DNA of 64,000 nt from an uncultured Collinsella sp. Lineage in GTDB: Bacteria > Actinomycetota > Coriobacteriia > Coriobacteriales > Coriobacteriaceae. Of the stretch, positions 51,961 through 60,963 are shown piece after piece. A program made the position numbers and the translations under genes. Below the pieces are notes generated by a model. That model was not told where the DNA came from, did not search any database, and was given only the letters and a program-made list of their open reading frames with translations. Numbering within the stretch: the stretch's first letter is position 1; each line of letters starts with the position of its first letter. The stretch spans positions 1 to 64,000 of the forward strand of contig UQKL01000011.1 of the NCBI GenBank assembly GCA_900541695.1, read 5' to 3'.

Positions 51961-53598
51961 TTAGCGCTCGTAAATCAAGTTGCCTGCCAGGTAGGTGGCT
52001 TGGACTTTGGTGGCTTGAAGTTCTTGGGGATCAACGGTGAGCGGGTTTTGGTCCAGGACTACCAGGTCGGCGTACTTGCCAGGCTCCAAGCTACCGAGGT
52101 TTTGCTCGTCGCCCGCTGCATAGGCGCTGCCCAAGGTGTAGTTGCGCAGAGCCGTTGCTGCATCGATGAGCTCGCTCGGCAACCAGCCGCCCTCGGGCCA
52201 GTGGCTTTTGGGGTCCTGGCGCGTGATAGCCGTGTAGAGCACGTTCATGCTGGTAACGGGCGTGATAGGGCTGTCGGTACCGAAGGCTTGGCGAATGCCG
52301 CGCTGCTTATAGGTTGCGAACGGCCACATGATGCGGCTGCGCTCCAGGCCCAGATCGCGCTCCGGTCCACCCGGGTCGAGTGTAATGTGGCAGGGCTGGC
52401 TCGAAGCAACCACGTTGAGCTTGCGCAGGCGGTCGATGTCCTCGGGCAGAAGGTTCTCCAGGTGCTCGAGCGTGTTATGGCCGTGCTGGGGCAGGCCGTA
52501 CAGGTCGGCTGCTTCCTCGAAGATATCCAGCGCGGCATGAATCGCACCGTCACCAATAACGTGGATGCGCACGGTGTGACCGCGCTCCGCAGCCGCCAGA
52601 ACCAATTTTCGCATGCGCTCAGCCGGGACTGTCAGACGGCCCTGGTCGCCCGGGAAGCGCGGATTGGTATAGGGCTCGGTGAGATATGCCGTGTGTTCAC
52701 TCGACACGCCATCGAAGAACTGCTTAAAACCCGGCGCCGAAAGCAGCGCGTTGTTCGCATAACGTACCTGGAGCTCTTCTAGACGCGACTGGTCATCCAA
52801 CAGCGTGGGGAACAGATGGGCACGAATGCCCAGCTTGCCGGCTGTCTGCAGTTTGTCGTAGACGTCGTCGCGGATAAAATCGCAGCCTGGCATGGGCATG
52901 AGCGACATATCGCAGATCGAGGTGATGCCCTGCTCGGCCATGCGCCTCATTTGATCGGCGTAAGCGCTTGCGATGCGATCTTCGCCCAGCCACTCAAGGC
53001 AGCGCGGCAACAACTGCATGGCAGCCGCTTCGTGAGCAATGCCCGTAAGCTCGCCGCTTGCGTCCTTGTCGTAGCTGCCGCCCGCTGGCGGCTCGCTGTC
53101 GCGCGTGACGCCGAGCGCCTCGAGTGCGCGGCTGTTGAGCCAAAGCGTGTGCCCGTCGCCCGAATACATAACGCAGGGACGATCGGGGAATGCCGCATCG
53201 AGCGACGCCTTGGTAGGATGCTCGGGCGGGTCCCAACGGTAGTCGCGCCAGCCCTGCGTCACAACCCAGGCGTCATCGGGCAGGTCCTGGGAAAACTCGA
53301 GCGCATGTTGTACCAGTGCCGCCTCGGACGTGCCCATATCCATGAGCATGTACGGCGAGGAGCCGACCGAGGTATGGAAGAAGTGCAGATGCGCATCATG
53401 GAAACCGGGGCAGACAAACTGCTCGCCGTAATCGACCACCGGCGTGGCGGCAGGTGCGGCGGCAATTACGTCATCGGGCGCACCGACTGCGACGATGCGG
53501 TCGCCCGCGATGGCAATCGCCAGCTCGCGGGCGGAATCGATGCCGTCTTGCGCGGTAAAGACGTTCTTGGAGCGAATAATCCGATCGATATGTTGCAT
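51961..53598 (-). CDS. YtcJ-like metal-dependent amidohydrolase
   Basis: The 545-residue protein has PGFHDAHLHF (HxH metal ligands, near 65-74), HVIGDGAIHAALD and FGTDSPITP (late aspartate), and ends with the LGSLEPGKYADLVVLDQNPL signature of the amidohydrolase_3/YtcJ family. The substrate is unknown; such enzymes cleave amide or formamide bonds. Three in-frame ATGs lie within 12 bases (53598, 53604, 53610); the last is used as GGGG lies 6-9 bases before it. It is divergent from the M20 gene and may be functionally linked. Confidence 0.82.
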   Translation of the reverse strand: MQHIDRIIRSKNVFTAQDGIDSARELAIAIAGDRIVAVGAPDDVIAAAPAATPVVDYGEQFVCPGFHDAHLHFFHTSVGSSPYMLMDMGTSEAALVQHALEFSQDLPDDAWVVTQGWRDYRWDPPEHPTKASLDAAFPDRPCVMYSGDGHTLWLNSRALEALGVTRDSEPPAGGSYDKDASGELTGIAHEAAAMQLLPRCLEWLGEDRIASAYADQMRRMAEQGITSICDMSLMPMPGCDFIRDDVYDKLQTAGKLGIRAHLFPTLLDDQSRLEELQVRYANNALLSAPGFKQFFDGVSSEHTAYLTEPYTNPRFPGDQGRLTVPAERMRKLVLAAAERGHTVRIHVIGDGAIHAALDIFEEAADLYGLPQHGHNTLEHLENLLPEDIDRLRKLNVVASSQPCHITLDPGGPERDLGLERSRIMWPFATYKQRGIRQAFGTDSPITPVTSMNVLYTAITRQDPKSHWPEGGWLPSELIDAATALRNYTLGSAYAAGDEQNLGSLEPGKYADLVVLDQNPLTVDPQELQATKVQATYLAGNLIYER

Positions 53599-53766
53599 GG
53601 GCATCCCCATCTCTGGCAGGAAATTCAACACCCCCGAGTGTACTCCCCCGCCTCGGTTACAAAATGCCAAGCGGCAAACGGCAGCTTTACCAGCCCTAGC
53701 GGCAGGTGGCATACTGGAGAGAGCCTGTACGATTTTGCGATCGAGCCAACAAGGAGCAAATCGACC

Positions 53767-55230
53767 ATGACGAAGACCAAGGCACAGCAGATTATGGCGG
53801 CGACCGAGACTCGCGCGGCTGACGATGTCACCGCAGCCATCCAAGATATCGCCGCCGAGTTTGAACCCTACATCATTAAGCAGCGCCGGCACTTCCATAA
53901 GCACCCGGAGCTGAGCCTCGCCGAAGAGCGCACGACCTCCGACATCGCCAACCAGCTCGACGCCATGAATATCCCCTACGAGCGCCCCCTTAAGACGGGC
54001 CTGGTGGCGACCCTTCGCGGCACCGCACCCGACGCCTATCGCGAGGACGGCACGCCGCGCCGCCGCATACTGCTGCGCGCGGATATTGACGCCCTGCCCG
54101 TCACCGAGCAGACCGGCGAGGAATTCGCCAGTGTCAACGAGGGCTGCATGCACGCCTGCGGCCACGACTGCCACATCGCCATGATGCTCGGCACGCTGCA
54201 GATCCTGCGCCATATGACCGACGACATCCACGGCGAGGTCCGCATCGTCTTCCAGCCCAGTGAGGAAAACGGCCAGGGCGCCAAACTCATGATCGGCACG
54301 GGTGTGCTCGACGGCGTCGACGGCGCCTACGCCGCGCACATCTGGAGCGAGGTCGACGCCGGCACCGTAAGCTGCGAGCCCGGCCCGCGCATGGCCAATA
54401 CCGACTGGTTCCGCATCGATGTCCGCGGCACCTCGTGCCACGGCGCCATGCCCCAGCGCGGCCACGACGCCGTCATGGTTGCCGCCGAGATCGTCAACGC
54501 CCTGCAGACCATCGTCTCGCGCGAGATCAGCCCCTATGAGCCGGCCGTCATCACCGTCGGCGAGCTGCACGGCGGCACCGCGCGCAACGTTATCGCCGGC
54601 ACGGCCTACCTCGCCGGCACGGTGCGCACCTACGGCGATTCAACCCACGAGGAAATGCCGGAGCTTATGCGCCGCATCGTGGAGCATACTGCAGCCGCCT
54701 TGGGCGCCGAGGCAGAGCTCACCGATTACACCATCGCCAACTACAAGGTCGAAAACGACGCGGCCTCGAGCGAGCGCTGCCGTCAGGCCGTAATTAAGTG
54801 TCTGGGTCCCGCCGGCCAAGGCCATTATCGCGGCACACTTTCGGGCGAGGATTTTTCGGAGTACCTGCGCCGCGTGCCGGGCGTGCTCGCCTTTGTAGGT
54901 ACGCGTAACCCCAAGATTGGCGCCACGTACGCCCAGCATTCCTGCTTTTACAAGATCGACGAGACCGTGCTGGCAAAGGGCTCCATGGTGGCCGCCCAGT
55001 ATGCTATCGACTTTTTGGCCGAGCCCACGCAAGAGGAGCTCGACGGCCCCGCGATCACTGCGGTCGCCGAAACCAACCCCGATCTGGCCGCCAAGTTGCG
55101 CTCTGCCAAGGCGACGACCGCCGAGGCTCGTGACGCCATCCACGACGCCCGCACGGCTCGCCATGCCGCAATCAAGGGCATCCACGAAGCCCGCGCCGCC
55201 GCTCGCCGCGAGGAGAAACACGACGAGTAG
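53767..55230 (+). CDS. M20-family amidohydrolase/peptidase
   Basis: The 487-residue protein has RADIDALPVTEQTGEEF (near 100), HACGHDCHIAMMLG (zinc ligands), PSEENGQGAKLMI and SGEDFSEYLRRVPG. It belongs to the M20D group that includes hippurate and N-acyl-amino acid hydrolases. A C-terminal Ala/Arg/Glu-rich extension of about 65 residues (from about 420) is unusual and probably helical. AAGGAG lies 10 bases before the ATG. It shares a 168-base intergenic region with the amidohydrolase, both probably acting on amide bonds. Confidence 0.88.
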   Translation: MTKTKAQQIMAATETRAADDVTAAIQDIAAEFEPYIIKQRRHFHKHPELSLAEERTTSDIANQLDAMNIPYERPLKTGLVATLRGTAPDAYREDGTPRRRILLRADIDALPVTEQTGEEFASVNEGCMHACGHDCHIAMMLGTLQILRHMTDDIHGEVRIVFQPSEENGQGAKLMIGTGVLDGVDGAYAAHIWSEVDAGTVSCEPGPRMANTDWFRIDVRGTSCHGAMPQRGHDAVMVAAEIVNALQTIVSREISPYEPAVITVGELHGGTARNVIAGTAYLAGTVRTYGDSTHEEMPELMRRIVEHTAAALGAEAELTDYTIANYKVENDAASSERCRQAVIKCLGPAGQGHYRGTLSGEDFSEYLRRVPGVLAFVGTRNPKIGATYAQHSCFYKIDETVLAKGSMVAAQYAIDFLAEPTQEELDGPAITAVAETNPDLAAKLRSAKATTAEARDAIHDARTARHAAIKGIHEARAAARREEKHDE

Positions 55231-55261
55231 TCGTCACACCCATCCATAACAGCCTGGCTAA

Positions 55262-55299
55262 AGCAAAGCGGGGGCGGACGCGTCGAAACGTCCGCCCCC
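55262..55299 (+). terminator. Terminator of the M20 peptidase gene
   Basis: aagcgggggcggacg pairs with cgtccgcccccgctt around a short loop. T tract on the plus strand is short (ttatg), but the stem is very strong and may serve both directions. Confidence 0.8.
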
Positions 55300-55335
55300 G
55301 CTTATGTGTCGACCGCTTTTCTAGCGCGTCCTCCG

Positions 55336-55812
55336 TCACGACAGGAAAGAGCGAAGGATGGTGAGCCAGCGTGGGGGTTCGAGGTGGATGATGTCGTCGG
55401 GGACTCCGGCGGGCGCATGGCCGCCAAAGAGTAAGCCGGCATCTACCGGATTGATGAGGCGCACGATCCATACGGCGATGACCAGCATGCACAACACGGT
55501 GACTGCAATGTCGACACCACGCTTTAGCTTGCTCGATGCCACCTCCTCGCGCACGAACGCGAGCACAAACGCAATCGGCACCACCCAAAACAGCGGATGG
55601 TAGGCAAAGGCCGCCGCAAAATCGAGACGCAGCGCCGCCAGCCACGCCCTCGTCATGCCGCATCCCGGACAAGGAGCGCCCGTCATCATTCGAAAAATGC
55701 AGCCGATATCGAGCAGGTAGAGCGCGAGCCAGGCGACAAAGAGCGCGCCGGTGCAAAAAAGGGCGCGGCGAAGGAGCTCTGCCGTGCCCCTATGTCCCTG
55801 GGAGCTGTTCAC
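55336..55812 (-). CDS. DUF2752 membrane protein
   Basis: The 158-residue protein has three to four hydrophobic helices and the DUF2752 signature CIFRMMTGAPCPGCGMTRA with conserved cysteines. The function of the family is unknown. GTG is chosen as start because it follows the preceding stop by 14 bases with aaggg upstream; a longer ATG frame would overlap the DUF4234 gene by 47 bases. It is translationally close to DUF4234. Confidence 0.7.
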   Translation of the reverse strand: MNSSQGHRGTAELLRRALFCTGALFVAWLALYLLDIGCIFRMMTGAPCPGCGMTRAWLAALRLDFAAAFAYHPLFWVVPIAFVLAFVREEVASSKLKRGVDIAVTVLCMLVIAVWIVRLINPVDAGLLFGGHAPAGVPDDIIHLEPPRWLTILRSFLS

Positions 55813-55825
55813 GCCGCCCTTATTG

Positions 55826-56434
55826 TTAGGCACGAGCGCCAAGGCGAGTGTTGTAAGCCGTTGCCATGGCATTGGTATTATTGATGATGATATTCATAGC
55901 GAAGATGGGACCAAGGCCGCACAGGAGCGCGCCGAAGATCTGCCACAGAAGAACGGTGGTGCCGTTTTCCTGGAACACCAGGCCGTAGCGAGGAGCGTTG
56001 GCCTGCAGGCGGTTGCCAATCTTGTAATACCAGTAGTACGCGTAGAAGCCGCAGGTCACAAACGATAGAAGGATGAATTCCGCCAGACCCGGCGTGTAAT
56101 CGCCGTCATCCTGACACAACGTGTTGACGTCGCGTGCCAAGCAATACAGGAAGTAGAACGAATAGATACCGCAGGTCACAAGAGAGAGCAGCAGCCAGCC
56201 GATCAGGCTGCGGTCAGCCTTAATGGGGCCATAGCCCATCGGAGCGGATGCGGACTGTTGGGCGTATTGACCGGTGTACTGCTGCTGAGGCTGGGGCACG
56301 GGCTGAATAGCCTGGGCCGGAGCGGGCTGGGGCTGCGGGGCCGGAGCGGCAGAAGCGGCACCAACGGCGGATCCGCAAACAGGGCAGAATTTGGCATCAT
56401 CCGAAATGGGAGAACCACAAGTGGGACAGAACAT
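55826..56434 (-). CDS. Zinc-ribbon DUF4234 membrane protein
   Basis: The 202-residue protein begins MFCPTCGSPISDDAKFCPVC, a zinc ribbon (two CxxC pairs), then a Pro/Gln/Ala-rich linker (30-65) and a four-helix DUF4234 domain (about 75-195) with SLVTCGIYSFYFLY and FVTCGFYAYYWYYK, two repeats. The function is unknown; such proteins are often next to other zinc-ribbon membrane proteins. AAGGAGAGG lies upstream of the ATG. Confidence 0.82.
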   Translation of the reverse strand: MFCPTCGSPISDDAKFCPVCGSAVGAASAAPAPQPQPAPAQAIQPVPQPQQQYTGQYAQQSASAPMGYGPIKADRSLIGWLLLSLVTCGIYSFYFLYCLARDVNTLCQDDGDYTPGLAEFILLSFVTCGFYAYYWYYKIGNRLQANAPRYGLVFQENGTTVLLWQIFGALLCGLGPIFAMNIIINNTNAMATAYNTRLGARA

Positions 56435-56590
56435 GAGCCTCTCCTTTTCCTAAGGCGTCGCACGCCTTCAAACCTTACACGTCTACGTTCTCAACAATAG
56501 CCGCGACGTTGTTGCGCAACATTGACCAATTTCCGAGAAATTTTGCTGCAACCGTTTTCCCAGGCATTTTCTTGCTTTCGCAGTAGAAAA

Positions 56591-56622
56591 AGGCACCCCG
56601 GGCTCAGTTGCCCAGGGCGCCT
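56591..56622 (-). terminator. Terminator of the DUF4013 gene
   Basis: aggcaccccgggc pairs with gcccagggcgcct around tcagtt; the minus strand continues TTTTTC. Confidence 0.9.
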
Positions 56623-56629
56623 CGACCGG

Positions 56630-57919
56630 CTATTCGGTTTGATTGTTTTCGGCAGCAGGATTATCGCCCGGCTCATCCGCCGGCGTGGCAACGGCATCCC
56701 AATCGGGCTCCGCAGGCGTCGCCTCGGACGCCGGTGCGGGAACAGGAGCAGGTGCCGGGGCAGGTGCAGGCGCGGGTGCCGGGGCAGGCGCAGCACCAGT
56801 GGCTGCCGTGGGATTGAATCCCGCAGGAGCAGGCTTCTTCTCACCCGGGAGCACAAAAGTCAAAACGTCGTCCTTGTCCTCATCGGCCCATTCGCTTGCA
56901 TAACGTGCGACCCAATAGCCAACGGCACGATGCTTGAGCATCTTGCCAAAGACCGTAAGAAATACGGTGACAAAAGCGACCAGCACCAGGAACAGCACGA
57001 GTGTGATGCCACCGCCGGCAACAATCGCCTCAATACCCGTAGGACGATAGTAGTAGCTATACATACCGACAGAGGCAACGGCGCCAAAGACGACCGTCAA
57101 GATCCATGTGACAACGTTGGCGACCAGGCCCGTCAAAAACTCGGGAAGGAACGAAGCGCAGAACAGCTTGGTCTTATTGTTCTTAAAGGCTGCCCAAACC
57201 TTATCGAGCGAAAACGCGCTCTCGACGCGACCGGTCACCGCAAAGTGCATCACGGCAATGTCGGCGAACATCTTAAAGAAGACCCCCAGGACCGCCGTGG
57301 CAATCATAGCCAGGACAAGCAGGCCAAGCGAGCCAAACAGCGCAGCCTCGAGCGCATAAGAGCCGTAATAAGAATACGAGCCCGCGGCGCCAATTACCAC
57401 GCCCTCCACCAGCGAAAGCACTACACCGATAATGGGAATGGCAGCGATAACCTCGAGCACGACCGAAATAACGCTCGAAAAGATTCCGAGACCAAACGAC
57501 GTGGAACGCATCAACGGACGACCCATGCCGTCATCGATCTTAAGCGACAGGTCGCGACCCCACTCGATGCCAAAGCCCGAACCGCACACGCTCGCCACGT
57601 AGGCAGCCAAAAAGCCGATGGCAGCCGCAATACCGCCGATAACGGGGATGAACAGCACGAGTACCGACACGACACAGATAAGCGCCGGCAAAAAGGCAAT
57701 CTGGCACACGCGCTGCAGCACGCCCGGAGTCTTGGTCATATCCTCAAACGCCTGAGCCGTGCAGCCCTTGGACGCGTTCGCGACAGGTTGAGGAACAAAC
57801 TGCTGAGGCTGAGGCTGACCCTGAGGGGTGGAAGCTGCAGCACCGGCATTGGGGGCACCACACACGCCGCAGAACTTGTCGTTATCGCCCATGGGGGCGC
57901 CACACTGCGAACAGAACAT
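56630..57919 (-). CDS. Zinc-ribbon DUF4013-like membrane protein with Ala-Pro tail
   Basis: The 429-residue protein begins MFCSQCGAPMGDNDKFCGVC, a zinc ribbon, then a Gln/Pro linker and about six to seven helices (about 85-325) with DUF4013-like pattern. A C-terminal Ala-Pro repeat (about 375-410) and an acidic end follow. The ATG before FCSQCG is chosen as GAAGGG lies 9 bases before it. Its zinc ribbon resembles that of the DUF4234 protein downstream, so a shared partner is likely (inference). Confidence 0.75.
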   Translation of the reverse strand: MFCSQCGAPMGDNDKFCGVCGAPNAGAAASTPQGQPQPQQFVPQPVANASKGCTAQAFEDMTKTPGVLQRVCQIAFLPALICVVSVLVLFIPVIGGIAAAIGFLAAYVASVCGSGFGIEWGRDLSLKIDDGMGRPLMRSTSFGLGIFSSVISVVLEVIAAIPIIGVVLSLVEGVVIGAAGSYSYYGSYALEAALFGSLGLLVLAMIATAVLGVFFKMFADIAVMHFAVTGRVESAFSLDKVWAAFKNNKTKLFCASFLPEFLTGLVANVVTWILTVVFGAVASVGMYSYYYRPTGIEAIVAGGGITLVLFLVLVAFVTVFLTVFGKMLKHRAVGYWVARYASEWADEDKDDVLTFVLPGEKKPAPAGFNPTAATGAAPAPAPAPAPAPAPAPVPAPASEATPAEPDWDAVATPADEPGDNPAAENNQTE

Positions 57920-58069
57920 CGAAATCATCCCTTCGTATCTAGAGCGAATCACCTGGATCGCAAACGATGTCTTTGGCATCATTATCACCCAATGTGAGGA
58001 CAAATACTCTTAGATGACGTATTTGCAACGCGCGAGGCGCTTTTCGATTGTTTGACGAGTGTGTCCGCG

Positions 58070-59092
58070 CTAGTTCGTGCCGCGGAAACCCTTGCCGACG
58101 ATCTCGGAGCTGTCGACGATCGTGATAAAGGCACCAGGATCGACCTCGCGCGCATAACGGCGCAGCTGCACGGCCTCGCGACGGCTCAGCACGCTCATGA
58201 TCACCGTCACGCACTTGCCCGAGAAGGCGCCGTAGCCGCGGCTGATGGTCGCCGTGCGGTTGAGATGCTTGACGATAAACTCCTCGACCTTAAGGGGCTC
58301 GGAACAAATGATCGTGCAGACCTTACGAAGATGAATGCTCTCGATGGCCTTGTCGACCACAAGCGTCTTGGCAAACAGGCCGAGCACGCAATACAGACCG
58401 ATACGCGGACCATACAAAAAGGCCGCGATGGTCACAATGCCGATATCGACCAGCAACAGCGCGCGGCCAATCTCGAGTGTGGTACGGCGTTTGAGGATCA
58501 TAGCGAGGATGTCCGTGCCGCCCGTCGAGGCGCCGATATCAAAAACGATGGCGCTGCCGAGCGCCGGCAGAATCACGGCAAAGCACAGGTCGAGCCACAT
58601 ATCGCCCGTCATCGAGACATCGGTCGGAATAAAAAGCTCAAACAGCGAAACATAGGCGGACAGCGCAAACGAGGCGAAGACGCTCCACAGGATTGCCTTG
58701 CGCTCCAAAAAGATAAAGCCCAAGACGACGAGAACCGCGTTGATAATCCACATAAAGACGCCGACGGGCAGGGTCGGGAACAGCGTGGACAGAATGACCG
58801 ACACGCCCGAGGTGCCGCCAAAAGCAAAGTGATTAGGGGTTTTAAACGCAACGATGGCAAAAGCCGTAAGAATCAGACCTAGATTGAGCTCGGCGAAAAA
58901 GCGCGGGAAGCCTGGCTCCTGGCTGCGCTTTTGGCCGGCACGCTCGCCGCGCTCGATATCGGTGCGATCGACCACGCGCTCCATCGGCACCACGGGAGGA
59001 CGATGTAGCTCCTCGGCAGCTCGCGATGCCGCCTCTGCCGCGGCGGCCTCAATCGCCCATGCCTTGCTTTCTGTTTCGCGCTCGTCAGCCAT
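58070..59092 (-). CDS. YitT family membrane protein
   Basis: The 340-residue protein has a charged N-terminal extension (1-62), five to six helices (about 65-255, with GGTSGVSVIL and GASTGGTDILAMIL, the DUF161 repeats) and a C-terminal DUF2179 domain (about 265-335; SRGYGAFSGKCVTVIMSVLSR). YitT proteins are widespread membrane proteins of unknown function. The N-terminal extension is longer than usual. Confidence 0.88.
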   Translation of the reverse strand: MADERETESKAWAIEAAAAEAASRAAEELHRPPVVPMERVVDRTDIERGERAGQKRSQEPGFPRFFAELNLGLILTAFAIVAFKTPNHFAFGGTSGVSVILSTLFPTLPVGVFMWIINAVLVVLGFIFLERKAILWSVFASFALSAYVSLFELFIPTDVSMTGDMWLDLCFAVILPALGSAIVFDIGASTGGTDILAMILKRRTTLEIGRALLLVDIGIVTIAAFLYGPRIGLYCVLGLFAKTLVVDKAIESIHLRKVCTIICSEPLKVEEFIVKHLNRTATISRGYGAFSGKCVTVIMSVLSRREAVQLRRYAREVDPGAFITIVDSSEIVGKGFRGTN

Positions 59093-59208
59093 TACGGCAA
59101 CCCCTCGTTAACAATTTGGAAACAATGCGCCCATTAGGGTAACGCGGAACGTGACGATTGCAACCCCTAGTTAGACGAGCGGTATGCCTACATCGGGGGC
59201 ATACAAAT

Positions 59209-59246
59209 AACGGCCGGCCGCACATACATCCGTGCGACCGGCCGTT
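59209..59246 (-). terminator. Terminator of the asp23 operon
   Basis: aacggccggccgcac pairs with gtgcgaccggccgtt; it follows the 55-bp repeat copy 2 beyond asp23. A second hairpin, gtatgcc/gggcatac, lies at 59182-59205. Confidence 0.85.
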
Positions 59247-59247
59247 T

Positions 59248-59302
59248 GACGTTTTCGCAGATAAAACCTGCCAAAATAAACCTGTCCCTTTTTGGCAGGT
59301 TA
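59248..59302 (-). repeat. 55-bp dispersed repeat copy 2
   Basis: It is identical to 32263-32317 at 54 of 55 positions. It lies just after the asp23 stop; a shortened second stem unit (taacctaccaaaaagg) separates it from the stop codon. Confidence 0.92.
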
Positions 59303-59315
59303 CCTTTTTGGTAGG

Positions 59316-59837
59316 TTACTCGTGCTGGTTGGTGCGGTGCTCGTACTCCTCGGGGGTGATGACATCCTCGATGCGCAGGTTGACGCCTGCCACCTCAAGG
59401 CCGGTCATCGCAGCCAGACGCTCGGTCACGCGCGCCTTAACGTCGTCGAAAATCGCGGGCGCATAGGCGCCGTACTCGATAATGACGGAAATGTTAACGA
59501 CCACGCGGTTGTCATCGGTGACCTCGACTGTCACGCCCTTGGTCAGATTCTCGGCACCAAACTGCTCCTGCACAAAGTGCATGAGGTTGCCCTTCATGCC
59601 CAGGACGTGCGGTACCTCGCGGGTGGCCATGGCGACGATCTTCTCGATCACACCGTTGGAATAGGTCAGCGAGTCCTCGGACTCGTCCGCTTCCCCATCA
59701 TCCTCGTCCGCATCGTCGGCGGGTTCGGCCTCGACGAGCGCCTCGTCCTCGAGCGTTACGTCCTCGGCCTCGGCGGTGACGGTCTCGTCTACCTCGAGCT
59801 CGGTATCGGCCACATCGACCTTCGTGTTAAAAGCCAT
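59316..59837 (-). CDS. Asp23/Gls24 family envelope stress protein
   Basis: The 173-residue protein has an acidic N-terminus (about 1-55, many Glu/Asp) and the Asp23 domain (about 58-165: YSNGVIEKIVAMATREVPHV and VEVTDDNRVVVNISVIIEYG). In Staphylococcus Asp23 lines the membrane through AmaP and responds to envelope stress. It is the third gene after amaP and DUF2273, an operon order conserved in Firmicutes. Confidence 0.9.
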   Translation of the reverse strand: MAFNTKVDVADTELEVDETVTAEAEDVTLEDEALVEAEPADDADEDDGEADESEDSLTYSNGVIEKIVAMATREVPHVLGMKGNLMHFVQEQFGAENLTKGVTVEVTDDNRVVVNISVIIEYGAYAPAIFDDVKARVTERLAAMTGLEVAGVNLRIEDVITPEEYEHRTNQHE

Positions 59838-59881
59838 GGTTCCTCCTTATGCCCACCGCACACGCGGCGGTCGAATACATG

Positions 59882-60259
59882 CTAGCGGCCGCTAAACAGA
59901 CGGCCGAAGAAGTTGACGATCCCGTTCTCGCCGTCGCGGATCTGGCCAATCACGGCGCCGATCAGCACAAAGAAAGCGATGACGAGCGTATCCCACAGGC
60001 CGAGCGTGAGCACCAGCACGGCGAGCACAAAACCAGCGACGGCTCCAAGCGTGGTGTTGGGATGACGGACGGCATAGCTCCAGATGGCTGCCCCCGTACC
60101 CTTGATGAGACCCATGGCCTCATCAAAATCATCGGCGACCGCGTCATGTGACTCGGTACCCTCTACCTTGGGATCGACGACCTCGCCTGCCGGCGCGGCG
60201 CTCTGATCGATAGTCAGGCGCGGCGTGCGGGCGGTCTTGTCTTGATTGGTATCACTCAC
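59882..60259 (-). CDS. DUF2273 small membrane protein
   Basis: The 125-residue protein has a polar N-terminus (1-60) and two adjacent transmembrane helices (about 72-110: TTLGAVAGFVLAVLVLTLGL and LVIAFFVLIGAVIGQI). This matches the DUF2273 member of the asp23 operon. The start is GTG, overlapping amaP by 8 bases, with GGAGG upstream. Confidence 0.85.
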   Translation of the reverse strand: MSDTNQDKTARTPRLTIDQSAAPAGEVVDPKVEGTESHDAVADDFDEAMGLIKGTGAAIWSYAVRHPNTTLGAVAGFVLAVLVLTLGLWDTLVIAFFVLIGAVIGQIRDGENGIVNFFGRLFSGR

Positions 60260-60797
60260 CGGAAACCTCCACGGTCTGGACGGTAGTCTTGGACGGCAAA
60301 AAACGAACGCGCGCAGTCGTGCCCGGCGTGCCGAGCATAGTGTCGCAGGCCTCCTCGATACGTTGCTGCATCGCGGCTGCAAGGGAGGCCACGTCCCGGT
60401 CGTCGAGCGCGATGGCGTCAACCTTAAAACGGACGTGCGATTCGTCGGAGCCCTGCACGCGCGCCTCGACATGCTCGATCATCACTCGGTCGTCGCGCTC
60501 TGCCGCGGTGCGGGCACACGAGGAGAGGGCAGCGAGCGTGACCTCGATATTGCGCTCCCCCGCCGGATGCACGCAGGACGGCTCGCGACGAGCAAACATC
60601 AGGCGGAAGAAACCCACGAGCACGCCGAGCGCCACGACACCGCCGCACGCCGTAACAACGATGCGAGGCAGCGGATCGCGCATCAGCAGCATAAAGCGAT
60701 AGGTATATGGCCCCCAAAACTGGCAGACTAACGTACCCAGCGCCACGACGGCGGAGGCAAGATACACGATCGCCAGGGCTCGTTTGAGCACGCGCAT
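60252..60797 (-). CDS. amaP: Alkaline shock membrane anchor protein AmaP
   Basis: The 181-residue protein has two N-terminal transmembrane helices (about 8-27 and 45-65) and a cytoplasmic domain with the AmaP pattern (RNIEVTLAALSSCARTAAERDDR and VSLAAAMQQRIEEA region). In Staphylococcus AmaP anchors Asp23 to the membrane. It is the first gene of the operon; GAAGGGAG precedes ATG. A TATAAT box lies near 60848 on the minus strand. Confidence 0.8.
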   Translation of the reverse strand: MRVLKRALAIVYLASAVVALGTLVCQFWGPYTYRFMLLMRDPLPRIVVTACGGVVALGVLVGFFRLMFARREPSCVHPAGERNIEVTLAALSSCARTAAERDDRVMIEHVEARVQGSDESHVRFKVDAIALDDRDVASLAAAMQQRIEEACDTMLGTPGTTARVRFLPSKTTVQTVEVSGE

Positions 60798-60856
60798 GCA
60801 GCGCTCCCTTCAAATCTCGATCCACAGAATGCAAAACGATTCGCATCATTATAAAA

Positions 60857-60894
60857 GAGCCGGGTCCGGTGCCTCATGCACGCGGATCCGGCTC
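60857..60894 (-). terminator. Terminator of the YebC gene
   Basis: gagccgggtccg pairs with cggatccggctc; the minus strand continues TTTTATAATG. The T run overlaps a TATAAT box that may serve amaP. Confidence 0.9.
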
Positions 60895-60963
60895 ATCTAT
60901 TCCACGAGGCTTGCATGCTCGCTTCATTATGCCCAGATATGCACGGCTCAATCCGTGCGGGCG

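Noticed and set aside
56745..56800. Ala-Pro repeat of the DUF4013-like protein as a DNA minisatellite
   Set aside because: It is a coding low-complexity tail in frame with the gene; the DNA repeat follows from the protein composition.
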